64,000 nt of DNA from Simplicispira sp. 125 (GTDB taxonomy: Bacteria; Pseudomonadota; Gammaproteobacteria; Burkholderiales; Burkholderiaceae_C): the NCBI RefSeq assembly GCF_003096555.1, contig NZ_QEKM01000001.1:2976001-3040000 (forward strand). The letters run 5' to 3'. The notes beneath the pieces were generated by a model. That model ran no database searches and had not been told where the DNA came from. It worked only from the letters and a program-made list of their open reading frames with translations. The position numbers and the translations under genes are program-made. This document shows, piece by piece, positions 27,810 to 36,125 of the stretch; the first letter of the stretch is position 1, and each line of letters begins with the position of its first letter.

Positions 27810-29536
27810 TCGGCTTTGCGCGGGCTGCCGCTGCCTTGCAGGTCTTCCAGCAGCTTGGCCACATCCTGGGTCGAATGCTCTTGCTCGTCGGTGGCCGTAC
27901 GAATCTCGCTGATGGAGCGCGTGGTGTTTTCCACGGCGCCCAGAATGCGCGAGAACGCAGCGTCCACTTCCTCGGACAGGCGGCTCCCTTCGGTGACGCG
28001 GCTGACCGTCTGGTGGATCAGCTTGGCAATTTCGCGAGCTGCCAGCGACGACTTCTCCGCCAGCTTGCGCACTTCGTCGGCCACCACCGAAAAGCCTACG
28101 CCTTGCTCCCCCGCACGCGCCGCCTCGATGGCCGCGTTGAAGGCCAGCAGATGGGTCTGGCTGGAGATTTCGCTGATCGTGTCCACGATTTCGTGGATGT
28201 CAGACGACGAGCGTTCAATGGCAATGATGGCGTCACGCGAGCGGCGCACCAGCTCGCTGCCCTCGCCCGCCTCGCGCTGCGTCTGCTCGGCCAGCTCGGT
28301 GGAGCGGCCTGCGCTGCGCGCCAGCCGCTTGATCGATTCCGTCATCGCGCGCAGCACCTCGGTGATGTCATGCACCTTTTGCGCCACCGCACGCTCGCGC
28401 TGCACCTGGGCGGTGATGTCCGTCGAATATTTGACCACCTTGTAGGGCCTGCCATCGACATCGAGGATGGGGTTGTAGGTGGCCTGGATCCAGACCTCTG
28501 CCCCGTGCTTGCCGATGCGGCGATAGCGCGCGCTCTGGAACTTGCCCTCGCCCAGATCGGCCCAGAAGTCGCGGTACGTCTGGCTTTGCACCAGGCCAGG
28601 CTCGCAGAACATGCTGTGATGCTGCCCCCGAATTTCCGCCAGGGTGTAGCCCATGGTGCGCAGAAAGTTCGGGTTGGCGGTTTGCACGTTGCCCTCCATA
28701 TCGAACTCGATGACCGCTTGCGACAAGCCAATGGCATCGATCTTGCCCTTGGTCTCCGCAGCGGTGTTCATGTCGTTCGTGATGTCCACGGCGAACTTGA
28801 CCACCTTGTACGGTTTGCCGGTGACATCCAGAATGGGGTTGTACGAGGCCTGGAGCCATATCTCCTGGCCGTCTTTCGACAGGCGGCGAAAGCGCCCGGC
28901 AATGAATTCGCCCCGGCCCAGTCGCTCCCACAAATTCGCATACTCGCTGGAATTCGCAAACCCGGGCTGGCAGAACATGCGATGGTGCTGACCCAGGACC
29001 TCGTCCAGCCCATAGCCAAACGCCTCTAGAAAATTCGTGTTGGCCTCCAGAACATGGCCCACAAGATCGAACTCGATCACCGCCTGTACACGGTTAATCG
29101 CCGCAATCTTGCCTTCAAAATCTGCTTGCTGAATCCGCTGCGCGGTGATGTCAGTGGCCAGTTTGACCACGCCTACCGTCCGGCCTTCGGCATCACGCAC
29201 CGGGTTGTAAGAAGCCTGCAACCAGACCTGCTTGCCCGCCTTGGTGATCCGCAAAAACACCTCCTCGCGCACCTGTCCGGCGCGCAGCCCTTCCCACAGG
29301 GCCCGGTACGAATCGCTGCTCGTAACTTCAGGGGGGCAGAACATGCGGTGGTGCTGCCCGACCACCTCATCGGCGGTGTAGCCCATCAAATCCAGAAAAA
29401 GGCCATTGGCCCGCTGCACCCGGCCATCCAGGTCAAACTCGATGACGGCTTGCACATGTTCCAGGGCCGCCAGCAAGGCCGCCGTGCGCGCAGCTTCCAG
29501 GGGGGCGGTGGAGAGTGTTTCTGTAGGAGTATTCAT
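27806..29536 (-). CDS. Soluble chemoreceptor with three PAS domains
   Basis: A 576-residue methyl-accepting chemotaxis protein without membrane helices. Three PAS units of about 122 residues repeat in tandem (about 22-145, 146-267, 268-390), each starting VIEFDL/VIEFDM and each carrying the motif GQHH(R/S)MFC about 35 residues later, then WLQASYNPI or its equivalent. The C-terminal signalling domain has the hairpin tip EISSQTHLLAFNAAIEAARA and VVADEVRKLAEKS. No CheR/CheB pentapeptide is seen at the C-terminus. The design resembles cytosolic BdlA-like receptors that sense redox or metabolic state. First gene of the operon; ATG 29536 is chosen over an upstream start at 29575, though no ribosome site is obvious. 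Confidence 0.88.
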   Translation of the reverse strand: MNTPTETLSTAPLEAARTAALLAALEHVQAVIEFDLDGRVQRANGLFLDLMGYTADEVVGQHHRMFCPPEVTSSDSYRALWEGLRAGQVREEVFLRITKAGKQVWLQASYNPVRDAEGRTVGVVKLATDITAQRIQQADFEGKIAAINRVQAVIEFDLVGHVLEANTNFLEAFGYGLDEVLGQHHRMFCQPGFANSSEYANLWERLGRGEFIAGRFRRLSKDGQEIWLQASYNPILDVTGKPYKVVKFAVDITNDMNTAAETKGKIDAIGLSQAVIEFDMEGNVQTANPNFLRTMGYTLAEIRGQHHSMFCEPGLVQSQTYRDFWADLGEGKFQSARYRRIGKHGAEVWIQATYNPILDVDGRPYKVVKYSTDITAQVQRERAVAQKVHDITEVLRAMTESIKRLARSAGRSTELAEQTQREAGEGSELVRRSRDAIIAIERSSSDIHEIVDTISEISSQTHLLAFNAAIEAARAGEQGVGFSVVADEVRKLAEKSSLAAREIAKLIHQTVSRVTEGSRLSEEVDAAFSRILGAVENTTRSISEIRTATDEQEHSTQDVAKLLEDLQGSGSPRKAD

Positions 29537-29798
29537 GGGGGTGTTGTTTTGGCAAAACGCCGCTCGGCAATCCATTTTTTCGGGTCGTTCAGGATCGGCA
29601 ACACCGGGGGAGCACGACCGCCGATCGCATGCACCGGAGCCGAAACTGCAACCAGATGCAACGGCGCAATAAGTATGTCTTAAATTGGCTTTTCTGGCAC
29701 TTGACGTCCCCGATCACCCGCAAAACTACACTTGCACCATTGGTTTGAAACCGTGCTTCGAACCGTGAAGCTTTGCTATCCATTACCTGCCCACCGCC

Positions 29799-30437
29799 AT
29801 GCTCCAGTACCTCACCGTCCCTGTGACCGCCTTTCAACAAAACGCCTCCCTTGTCTGGTGCGACGCCACCCACAAAGCCGCCGTGATCGACCCAGGCGGC
29901 GATCTGGACACACTGCTGGCCCATGCCAAGCGGCTGGGGGTGGCGTTAGAGCAAATCTGGCTCACACACGCCCACATCGACCACGCAGGAGGCACGGGCG
30001 AGCTGGCCCAGCGCCTGCAACTGCCCATCGTTGGGCCGCACCCCGGCGACCAGTTCTGGATTGACGGTTTGCCACAGCAAAGCGCGATGTTCGGTTTTCC
30101 ACCCGCACAGCACTTCACGCCCACCCGCTGGCTCGCCGATGGCGACCAGGTGCAGATCGGCAACGAGACGCTCCATGTGCGCCATTGCCCGGGCCACACG
30201 CCCGGCCATGTGGTGTTCCACGCCCCGCAGATCGACCGGGCCTTTGTGGGCGACGTGCTGTTTGCCGGCAGCATTGGCCGCACGGATTTCCCGCAGGGCA
30301 ACCACGAGCAGCTCATCGACAGCATCGTGCAGCGCCTGTGGCCCATGGGCGACCAGACGGTGTTTATTCCCGGGCATGGCCCGGAAAGCACTTTCGGGCG
30401 CGAACGCAAAAGCAACCCTTACGTCAGCGGAACCTGA
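29799..30437 (+). CDS. Metallo-beta-lactamase-fold hydrolase (glyoxalase II-like, YcbL type)
   Basis: A 212-residue cytosolic hydrolase. The metal motif THAHIDHAGG (His57, His59, Asp61, His62) is complete, with further ligands in CPGHTPGHVVF (about 129-139), FVGDVLF and FIPGHGPEST. It is shorter than true glyoxalase II and lacks its C-terminal domain, matching YcbL-like thioesterases. The 262 bases between it and the chemoreceptor gene include a TTGACG (29701-29706) that could be part of its promoter. A 13-bp perfect hairpin follows the stop. Confidence 0.9.
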   Translation: MLQYLTVPVTAFQQNASLVWCDATHKAAVIDPGGDLDTLLAHAKRLGVALEQIWLTHAHIDHAGGTGELAQRLQLPIVGPHPGDQFWIDGLPQQSAMFGFPPAQHFTPTRWLADGDQVQIGNETLHVRHCPGHTPGHVVFHAPQIDRAFVGDVLFAGSIGRTDFPQGNHEQLIDSIVQRLWPMGDQTVFIPGHGPESTFGRERKSNPYVSGT

Positions 30438-30441
30438 GGGG

Positions 30442-30472
30442 TTTGCGGGCGGCTTGTGCAGCCGCCCGCAAA
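30442..30472 (+). terminator. Strong GC-rich hairpin after the hydrolase gene
   Basis: A perfect 13-bp stem, TTTGCGGGCGGCT paired with AGCCGCCCGCAAA, with a 5-base loop, starting 4 bases after the stop codon. The T run is distant (after CTCCACCTCGC), so it may be a weak terminator or an mRNA end-protecting hairpin. Confidence 0.65.
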
Positions 30473-30499
30473 CTCCACCTCGCTTTTTCAGGTCATTTC

Positions 30500-30546
30500 G
30501 GCTTCTAACGCCCGACAGACAAGCGCAAAAAGCTATTAACTAAATA
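30500..30546. repeat. Dispersed AT-containing repeat between convergent genes
   Basis: Contains GGCTTCTAACGCCCGACAG then CAAGCGCAAAAAGCTATTAA, the common unit in degenerate form. It lies between the hydrolase gene and the convergent M48 peptidase gene. Confidence 0.6.
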
Positions 30547-30552
30547 GCAGAA

Positions 30553-31404
30553 TCACCCATTGCGCCGCGCCGCCTGGTACAGCCCCTGCACCTTGGGCAC
30601 GTTCTGCTCCAGCTCACGGATGCGCGCAGGGCCCGAAGGGTGGGTGGACAGAAACGCCAGCCCGCCCTGTTTGCTGCCCGTGGCGTTGCCCATCTTCTGC
30701 CACAGGGTAACGGCCGCCGAGGGGTCGTAGCCAGCGCGTGCCGCCAGCTCCAGCCCGACCAGGTCCGCCTCGCTTTCGTCCGACCGGCTGAACTGCAGCG
30801 ACAGCAGTTGCCCGCCCAAACTGGCCGCCACATTGCCCAGGTCGCCCAGCCCCAAAAGCTGCGAGCCCAGCCGCAGCGCCAGGTTGGTGCCTTGCGTCTT
30901 GGCAATACGTTCACGCGCATGTTCGCGCAGCGCGTGGGCCATTTCGTGGCCCATGACCATGGCGGTCTCGTCCTCGGTCAGCTTGAGCTGGTCCAGGATG
31001 CCGGTATAGAAAGCGATCTTGCCGCCCGGCATGCAGAAGGCGTTGACCTGTTTGCTGCCAATCAGGTTGACCTCCCAGCGCCAGTTGCGGGCACGGTCGT
31101 TCCAGGGCGCGGTGAAGGGAATCAGGCGGCGTGCGATGGCGTGCAGGCTTTCGAGCTGGGGATGCCCAGGCGGCGCCAGCGCACGCTGGGCGCGGGCCTG
31201 CGCCAGCAACTGGCCGTACTGCTGCACGGCGGATTGCTCCAGGGTTTCGGCCGGTACCAGGCGGCGCACGCCGGAGGCCGAGCCCACATCAACCTGGGCG
31301 AGCACCGGCGCGGCCGCACTGGCGCCGGCCGCCAGCAAAAAGGCCCGGCGGGCAGACCAAGGGGACGAAGGCGCAGCTGTGGGAGTGGGGCAAAACAGGC
31401 ACAT
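30553..31404 (-). CDS. M48-family metallopeptidase, exported
   Basis: A 283-residue zinc peptidase of the Oma1/BepA/LoiP-like M48 group. The zinc motif HEMAH (His153, Glu154, His157) is followed by the downstream zinc Glu in SRSDESEADLVGLEL (about 209-223). The N-terminus has an arginine pair, a hydrophobic Ala-rich stretch and a cleavage-like site near VLAQ (about residue 37), consistent with export, possibly by Tat. The ATG at 31404 is preferred; a GTG at 31428 would lengthen it. Such enzymes degrade or assist folding of envelope proteins. Divergent from the AmpG-like gene with about 30 bases between starts. Confidence 0.85.
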   Translation of the reverse strand: MCLFCPTPTAAPSSPWSARRAFLLAAGASAAAPVLAQVDVGSASGVRRLVPAETLEQSAVQQYGQLLAQARAQRALAPPGHPQLESLHAIARRLIPFTAPWNDRARNWRWEVNLIGSKQVNAFCMPGGKIAFYTGILDQLKLTEDETAMVMGHEMAHALREHARERIAKTQGTNLALRLGSQLLGLGDLGNVAASLGGQLLSLQFSRSDESEADLVGLELAARAGYDPSAAVTLWQKMGNATGSKQGGLAFLSTHPSGPARIRELEQNVPKVQGLYQAARRNG

Positions 31405-31436
31405 GCAGGAATAATAGACAAAAACCACGCTGCCTC

Positions 31437-32831
31437 ATGCCAGACAACCACGCAACCACGCCCCCCGACAGCCCGCCCCGCACCCCTTGGCTGCAGACCC
31501 TGCGCGTGTACCTGGAACCCGCCAGTCTGCGCATGCTGACGCTGGGATTCTCTGCTGGGCTGCCCCTCTTGCTGGTACTGGGCACGCTGAGTTTTCGCCT
31601 GCGCGAGGCGGGCATTGACCGCAGCACCATCGGGTACCTGAGCTGGGTGGGGCTGGCCTATGGCTTCAAGTGGGTGTGGGCGCCGCTGGTGGACCGCCTG
31701 CCCATCCCGCTGCTGACCCGGCTGATGGGGCGGCGGCGCAGCTGGCTTTTGCTGTCACAGGGCATGGTGGTGGCCGGGCTGGTGGGCATGGCGCTGGCCG
31801 ACCCGCGCCTCACCCTGGGCCCCATCGTGTGGTGCGCGCTGGCGGTGGCGTTTGGCTCGGCCACGCAAGATATTGCGCTCGATGCCTTTCGCATCGAATC
31901 GGCGGACACCAACCACCAGGCGGCGCTGGCCGCCTCGTACCAGACGGGTTACCGCCTGGCCATGATCTGGGCCGGTGCGGGGGTGCTGTGGATTGCGGCG
32001 CGCTCCGAGGTGGCTCCCGCCCTCGGGCAGGCCGTGGCCCAGGGGGTGGCGGCGTACCAGAACGGCGCATGGCGGGCCGCTTACCTGGCCATGGCCGCCT
32101 CGATGGCGGTGGGTGTGGTCACGGTGTTGTTCTCGCGCGAGCCCGCACCGATGCAACTGCCGCCGCCCAAAGACGCAGCCGAATGGATCAGGGGCGCCGT
32201 GGTCGAGCCGTTTACCGATTTTTTGGGCCGCTACGGTTGGCACGCTGCGCTCATCCTGGCGCTGATCGCCGTGTACCGCATCAGCGATGTGGTGATGGGC
32301 ATCATGGCCAACCCGTTTTATGTGGACATGGGTTTCACCAAGGACGAGGTCGCCGCCGTGACCAAGGTGTATGGCGTCATCATGACGCTGGTGGGCGCCT
32401 TTGTGGGCGGCGTGCTGTCGATGCGCCTGGGGGTGATGCGCATCCTGATGCTGGGTGCCGTGCTGAGCGCCTGCACCAACCTGCTGTTCGCCTGGCTGGC
32501 GGGGTACGGCCACGACGTGACGGCGCTGATTGCGGTGGTGTCGGCCGACAACCTGGCCAGCGGCATTGCGTCGGCGGCCTTCATTGCCTACCTGTCGAGC
32601 CTGACCAATGTACGCTACTCGGCCACGCAGTACGCGCTGTTCAGCTCCATGATGCTGCTGGCGCCCAAGTTCATTGCCGGGTTCTCCGGGGACTATGTCA
32701 ACGCCTTTGGCTACGCACAGTTCTTTACGGCCACCGCGCTACTGGGGGCACCGGTGCTGGTACTGGTAGGGCTGGCTTCTCGTATCAAAACAAACTCCAA
32801 CGCCCAGTCATCAAGCGCTGACAGCTCCTGA
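31437..32831 (+). CDS. AmpG-like MFS permease
   Basis: A 464-residue inner-membrane transporter with about 12-14 helices. The N-terminal SLRMLTLGFSAGLPLLLVLGTLSFRLREAGID segment and the GSATQDIALDAFRIE motif (about 140-154) match AmpG muropeptide permeases, which bring anhydro-muropeptides from the periplasm for wall recycling. The last dozen residues (rich in Ser, Asn and Gln) are encoded by a copy of the AT-containing repeat, so the native C-terminus was probably replaced or extended. Start at 31437 chosen because it precedes helix 1 by a short Pro-rich tail. Confidence 0.88.
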   Translation: MPDNHATTPPDSPPRTPWLQTLRVYLEPASLRMLTLGFSAGLPLLLVLGTLSFRLREAGIDRSTIGYLSWVGLAYGFKWVWAPLVDRLPIPLLTRLMGRRRSWLLLSQGMVVAGLVGMALADPRLTLGPIVWCALAVAFGSATQDIALDAFRIESADTNHQAALAASYQTGYRLAMIWAGAGVLWIAARSEVAPALGQAVAQGVAAYQNGAWRAAYLAMAASMAVGVVTVLFSREPAPMQLPPPKDAAEWIRGAVVEPFTDFLGRYGWHAALILALIAVYRISDVVMGIMANPFYVDMGFTKDEVAAVTKVYGVIMTLVGAFVGGVLSMRLGVMRILMLGAVLSACTNLLFAWLAGYGHDVTALIAVVSADNLASGIASAAFIAYLSSLTNVRYSATQYALFSSMMLLAPKFIAGFSGDYVNAFGYAQFFTATALLGAPVLVLVGLASRIKTNSNAQSSSADSS

Positions 32832-32846
32832 TTTCATAGCTCCCAA
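32786..32846. repeat. Dispersed AT-containing repeat, overlapping a gene end
   Basis: Contains AACTCCAACGCCCAGTCATC, AAGCGCTGACAGCTCC and then ATAGCTCC. The first two thirds encode the C-terminus and stop codon of the AmpG-like protein. Confidence 0.7.
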
Positions 32847-32954
32847 TTCCTTCATGCACTCCCGCGTTTACCGGGGCTTTACTCCCACGACACCCCCCCC
32901 TGACAGCACGGCGGCACGCTGTACCCACGTTGACAACCCGACTGCACTGAACCC

Positions 32955-33671
32955 ATGGCCACGCAACTGCTGATGATCGAAGACGACGCCCGCCTGGCAC
33001 AGATGGTGGGCGAATACCTGGGCCAGTCGGGCATGCAGGTCACGCACCACGGTGACGCCGCGGGCGGCCTGGCCCAACTCCAGGGGCCGGGCAGCAGCGG
33101 TCTGCCCGACCTGGTCATTCTTGACCTGATGCTGCCCGACATGGACGGCCTGGAGGTGTGCCGCCGCATCCGCGCACTGCAGGGGCCTGCAGCGCAGGTG
33201 CCGGTGCTCATGCTGACCGCCAAGGGCGACCCCATGGACCGCATCATCGGCCTGGAGATCGGCGCCGACGATTACCTGCCTAAACCTTTTGAGCCGCGCG
33301 AACTGCTCGCCCGTATCCGCGCCATCCTGCGCCGCCGCACCGATGGCGCACCGCCCGCCGTGCAAACCCTGCGCTTTGGCTCGCTGGAAATCGACCGCGA
33401 TGCGCGCATCGTCACCGTCGGTGGCCAGCCCTGCGAGCTGACTTCGTACCAGTTTGACCTGCTCGTCGCGATGGCCGAGCGCGCGGGCCGCGTGCTCACG
33501 CGCGACCAGATCATGGAGGCCGTACGCGGGCGCGAACTGGAAGCCTTCGACCGCTCCATCGACGTGCACATGGGCCGCATCCGCGCCGCCATCGAACTGG
33601 ACGCGAAGAACCCGCGCCGCATCCTCACCGTGCGCGGTGTGGGTTATGTGTTTGCCAAGCAGCAGGACTGA
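32955..33671 (+). CDS. OmpR-family response regulator
   Basis: A 238-residue DNA-binding response regulator. The receiver has Asp10 and Asp11 in the acidic pocket, phospho-acceptor Asp57 (VILDLMLPDMDG) and Lys110 (YLPKPFEP). The C-terminal winged helix has LTSYQFDLLVAMAERAGRVLTRDQIM and the recognition-helix region RSIDVHMGRIRAAIE. It is paired with the histidine kinase starting 7 bases downstream. Resembles RstA/OmpR-type regulators; target genes cannot be deduced. Confidence 0.94.
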   Translation: MATQLLMIEDDARLAQMVGEYLGQSGMQVTHHGDAAGGLAQLQGPGSSGLPDLVILDLMLPDMDGLEVCRRIRALQGPAAQVPVLMLTAKGDPMDRIIGLEIGADDYLPKPFEPRELLARIRAILRRRTDGAPPAVQTLRFGSLEIDRDARIVTVGGQPCELTSYQFDLLVAMAERAGRVLTRDQIMEAVRGRELEAFDRSIDVHMGRIRAAIELDAKNPRRILTVRGVGYVFAKQQD

Positions 33672-33678
33672 CCGCGCC

Positions 33679-34911
33679 ATGTTCTCGTTGTTCTCCCGCC
33701 GTCTGTACCTGCGCATCTGGCTGGCCGTGGTCGGGGGGGTCGCGGTGCTCACGCTGCTGGTCGGCTGGGCCTGGCGCGTGGCTGCCGAGCAAAATATTCA
33801 GCCCGAGGTGCCGCAGGGCCGCGAATTGGTGCTGCGCGACAGCGCGGGCAACACCCTGGTGACGGGCGTGGCCACGCGCATCCCCAGGCGGTCGCGGGAA
33901 GAAGGGGTGGAACTGCAGATCGAAGGCGAGGACGGCCGCAGTTACAGCCTGCAGTTTGGCCCCCGCCCACCCCGGGGGGAACGCCCACCGGGAGGGGGGT
34001 ACCGCCAGGATGCCGCCTTCTGGACGCGCCCGCCGTTTGGTTTTTTGTGGATGCTGGGCCTGGTCGGCCTGGCCGTGGCCGTGGGGGTGTTTCCCATCAT
34101 CCGGCGCCTGCTGGGGCGCCTGGACGTGCTGCAGCGCAGCGTGCAACGTTTTGGCGAGGGCGACCTGTCCGCCCGTGTGCCGGTCCATGGCAACGACGAA
34201 GTGGCCGAGCTGTCGCGCCAGTTCAATGCCGCCGCCACGCGCATCGAAGCCCTGATGCGCTCGCACAAGTCTTTGCTGGCCAATGCCTCGCACGAGCTGC
34301 GCTCGCCCCTCACGCGCATCCGCATGGGGCTCGAACTCATGGGCACGGGTCAGCCCGCGCCCGCCTTTCGCGCTGAAATCCTGCGCAACATTGCCGAACT
34401 GGACCAGCTGGTGGACGAAATTTTGCTCGCCAGCCGCCTCGACGCCCACGAGGCCGATGTGGGCACCATCGAGGCGGTGGACCTGGTGGGCCTGGCGGCG
34501 GAGGAATGCGCCCGGGTGGATGCAGACCTGGACGCCAGCACCGACGCACTGGAAGTGGCCGGCGTGTCCAAGCTGCTGCGCCGCGCCGTGCGCAACCTGC
34601 TGGAGAACGCACGGCGCTACAGCCAGGGCGAGATCACCGTCGTGGTGCGCCGCCTGGGCACCATGGCCGAAGTGCGTGTCTGCGACCGGGGCCCCGGCGT
34701 GCCGCCGGACCAGCGCGAACGCATCTTCGAGCCGTTCTACCGCCTGCCCGGCGCCAGCGAACGCGCCGGCAGCGTCGGCCTGGGCCTGGCCCTGGTGCGC
34801 TCGATTGCCGGGCGCCACCACGGCAGCGTGCACTGCGAAGACCACGTCGGCGGCGGTGCCTGTTTTGTGCTGCGCCTGCCGCTGCACCAAGGCAGCGGCG
34901 TGAGCGCGTGA
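33679..34911 (+). CDS. Sensor histidine kinase
   Basis: A 410-residue membrane histidine kinase, partner of the preceding regulator. It has a first membrane helix (about 10-32), a short periplasmic sensor (about 33-117, rich in Arg, Gly and Pro), a second helix (about 118-140), a HAMP domain, and the H-box NASHELRSPLTRIRM with His205. The ATPase part shows N box NLLENARRYS, G1 VCDRGPGVP and G2 GSVGLGLALV. The ATG at 33679 is chosen because membrane helix 1 starts right after; upstream codons overlap the regulator. Confidence 0.92.
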   Translation: MFSLFSRRLYLRIWLAVVGGVAVLTLLVGWAWRVAAEQNIQPEVPQGRELVLRDSAGNTLVTGVATRIPRRSREEGVELQIEGEDGRSYSLQFGPRPPRGERPPGGGYRQDAAFWTRPPFGFLWMLGLVGLAVAVGVFPIIRRLLGRLDVLQRSVQRFGEGDLSARVPVHGNDEVAELSRQFNAAATRIEALMRSHKSLLANASHELRSPLTRIRMGLELMGTGQPAPAFRAEILRNIAELDQLVDEILLASRLDAHEADVGTIEAVDLVGLAAEECARVDADLDASTDALEVAGVSKLLRRAVRNLLENARRYSQGEITVVVRRLGTMAEVRVCDRGPGVPPDQRERIFEPFYRLPGASERAGSVGLGLALVRSIAGRHHGSVHCEDHVGGGACFVLRLPLHQGSGVSA

Positions 34912-34951
34912 GGCGGGTCAATGCAGCGCACACCTTGCGCTACAAAATAGT

Positions 34952-35036
34952 GAGCTGTTACCGCTTTATTCCAGAGGGTCTTAGATACTTTCCACATTGA
35001 ACGTGCATATCAACAAGCGCTGGCAGCTCTTTTTTT
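34952..35036 (+). terminator. Inverted repeat copies followed by T run
   Basis: Two degenerate copies of the AT-containing repeat in opposite orientation (about 34952-34970 and 35012-35029) could pair, and the second is followed by seven T (35030-35036). It follows the histidine-kinase gene and probably ends that transcript. The pairing is imperfect. Confidence 0.5.
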
Positions 35037-35115
35037 AAGAGCATTCTTTCAACTTGCTGCACCGCAACCATGGCTTCGAGCAGCACCACTGCGCTGATGG
35101 CGCGAGAATGGCGCG

Positions 35116-36120
35116 ATGACTGCCCTGCAACACTCCCGTTTCTCCACCCGTTTTGGTCTGACCACCCCCATCGCCCTGGCGCCCATGGCGCTGGCCTCGG
35201 GCGGTGCGCTGGCCAGCGCCTGTGCCCGTGCGGGCGCCCTCGGCCTGGTGGGTGGTGGCTATGGCGATCTGGCCTGGACGCAGCGCGAATACCGGCTGGC
35301 ACTGGAGGCCGCCGACACCGGCCGCATCGGCTGCGGCTTCATCACCTGGAAACTCGACGAGGACGCCTCGGCGCTGGACTGGGTGCTCGACCTGCCCCCC
35401 ACGCAGCGCCCGCGCGCCGTGATGCTGTCGTTTGGCGACGCACGCCGTTATGCACCGCGCATTGCGGCCAGCGGTGCGGCCCTGATCTGCCAGATCCAGT
35501 GCATGCAACAAGCCCCCGAGGCCATCGAAGCAGGCGCTGCCGTCATCGTGGCGCAAGGTGCCGAAGCGGGCGGACACAGCCTGAATGCGCTGAACGGGCG
35601 CGCCACCCTGACCTTGGTGCCGGAATTGGCCGACTGGCTGGCCCGCCACGCGCCAAGCACCTTGCTGCTGGCCGCTGGTGGCATTGCCGATGGCCGTACG
35701 CTAGCGGCAGTACTGGCGCTGGGTGCCGATGGCGCCCTGGTGGGCTCGCGCCTGTGGGCCACGCAGGAAAGCCTGGCCCCGGCGAGCGCCAAAGCCATCG
35801 CCCTGCAAACCGATGGCGACGGCACGGCGCGCACCGCCATCTTTGACATTCTGCGTCGCAAGAATTGGCCCGAGCCCTACGATTTCCGCGCCGTACGCAA
35901 CGCTTTGCACCGCCAGTGGGAAGGCCGCATCGACACACTGCGCGCCCATCCTGAAGAAGCCCGCGCCCTGTACGACGCTGGCTGGCAAGCGAGCGACTAT
36001 GCCGCCGCCCATGTCACCGTGGGCGAAGCTGTAGGATTGGTGCACGACCTGCCCGGAGCCGCCGAGCTGATCGCGCGCATGGGCCAGGAAGCCCAGGCCC
36101 GGCTACAGCAGCTGGTATAA
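35116..36120 (+). CDS. Nitronate monooxygenase-like flavoprotein
   Basis: A 334-residue FMN TIM-barrel enzyme of the nitronate monooxygenase/2-nitropropane dioxygenase family. It begins with a glycine-rich N-terminus, TPIALAPMALASGGALASAC, and carries the FMN-phosphate motifs AQGAEAGGHS (about 151-160) and AAGGIADGRTLAAVLALGADGALVGSR (about 193-219). Such enzymes oxidise alkyl nitronates such as propionate-3-nitronate. Monocistronic; ends 5 bases before the convergent O-antigen ligase gene. Confidence 0.88.
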   Translation: MTALQHSRFSTRFGLTTPIALAPMALASGGALASACARAGALGLVGGGYGDLAWTQREYRLALEAADTGRIGCGFITWKLDEDASALDWVLDLPPTQRPRAVMLSFGDARRYAPRIAASGAALICQIQCMQQAPEAIEAGAAVIVAQGAEAGGHSLNALNGRATLTLVPELADWLARHAPSTLLLAAGGIADGRTLAAVLALGADGALVGSRLWATQESLAPASAKAIALQTDGDGTARTAIFDILRRKNWPEPYDFRAVRNALHRQWEGRIDTLRAHPEEARALYDAGWQASDYAAAHVTVGEAVGLVHDLPGAAELIARMGQEAQARLQQLV

Positions 36121-36125
36121 AGACT

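Noticed and set aside
27836..29029. Plus-strand frame opposite the chemoreceptor
   Set aside because: Mirror frame of the repeated PAS/MCP gene; apparent internal repeats only reflect the PAS duplication.
29701..29732. TTGACG followed by TACACT as a sigma-70 promoter for the hydrolase gene
   Set aside because: The spacing to TACACT is 20 bases and the alternative -10 is poor, so it was not listed as a promoter.
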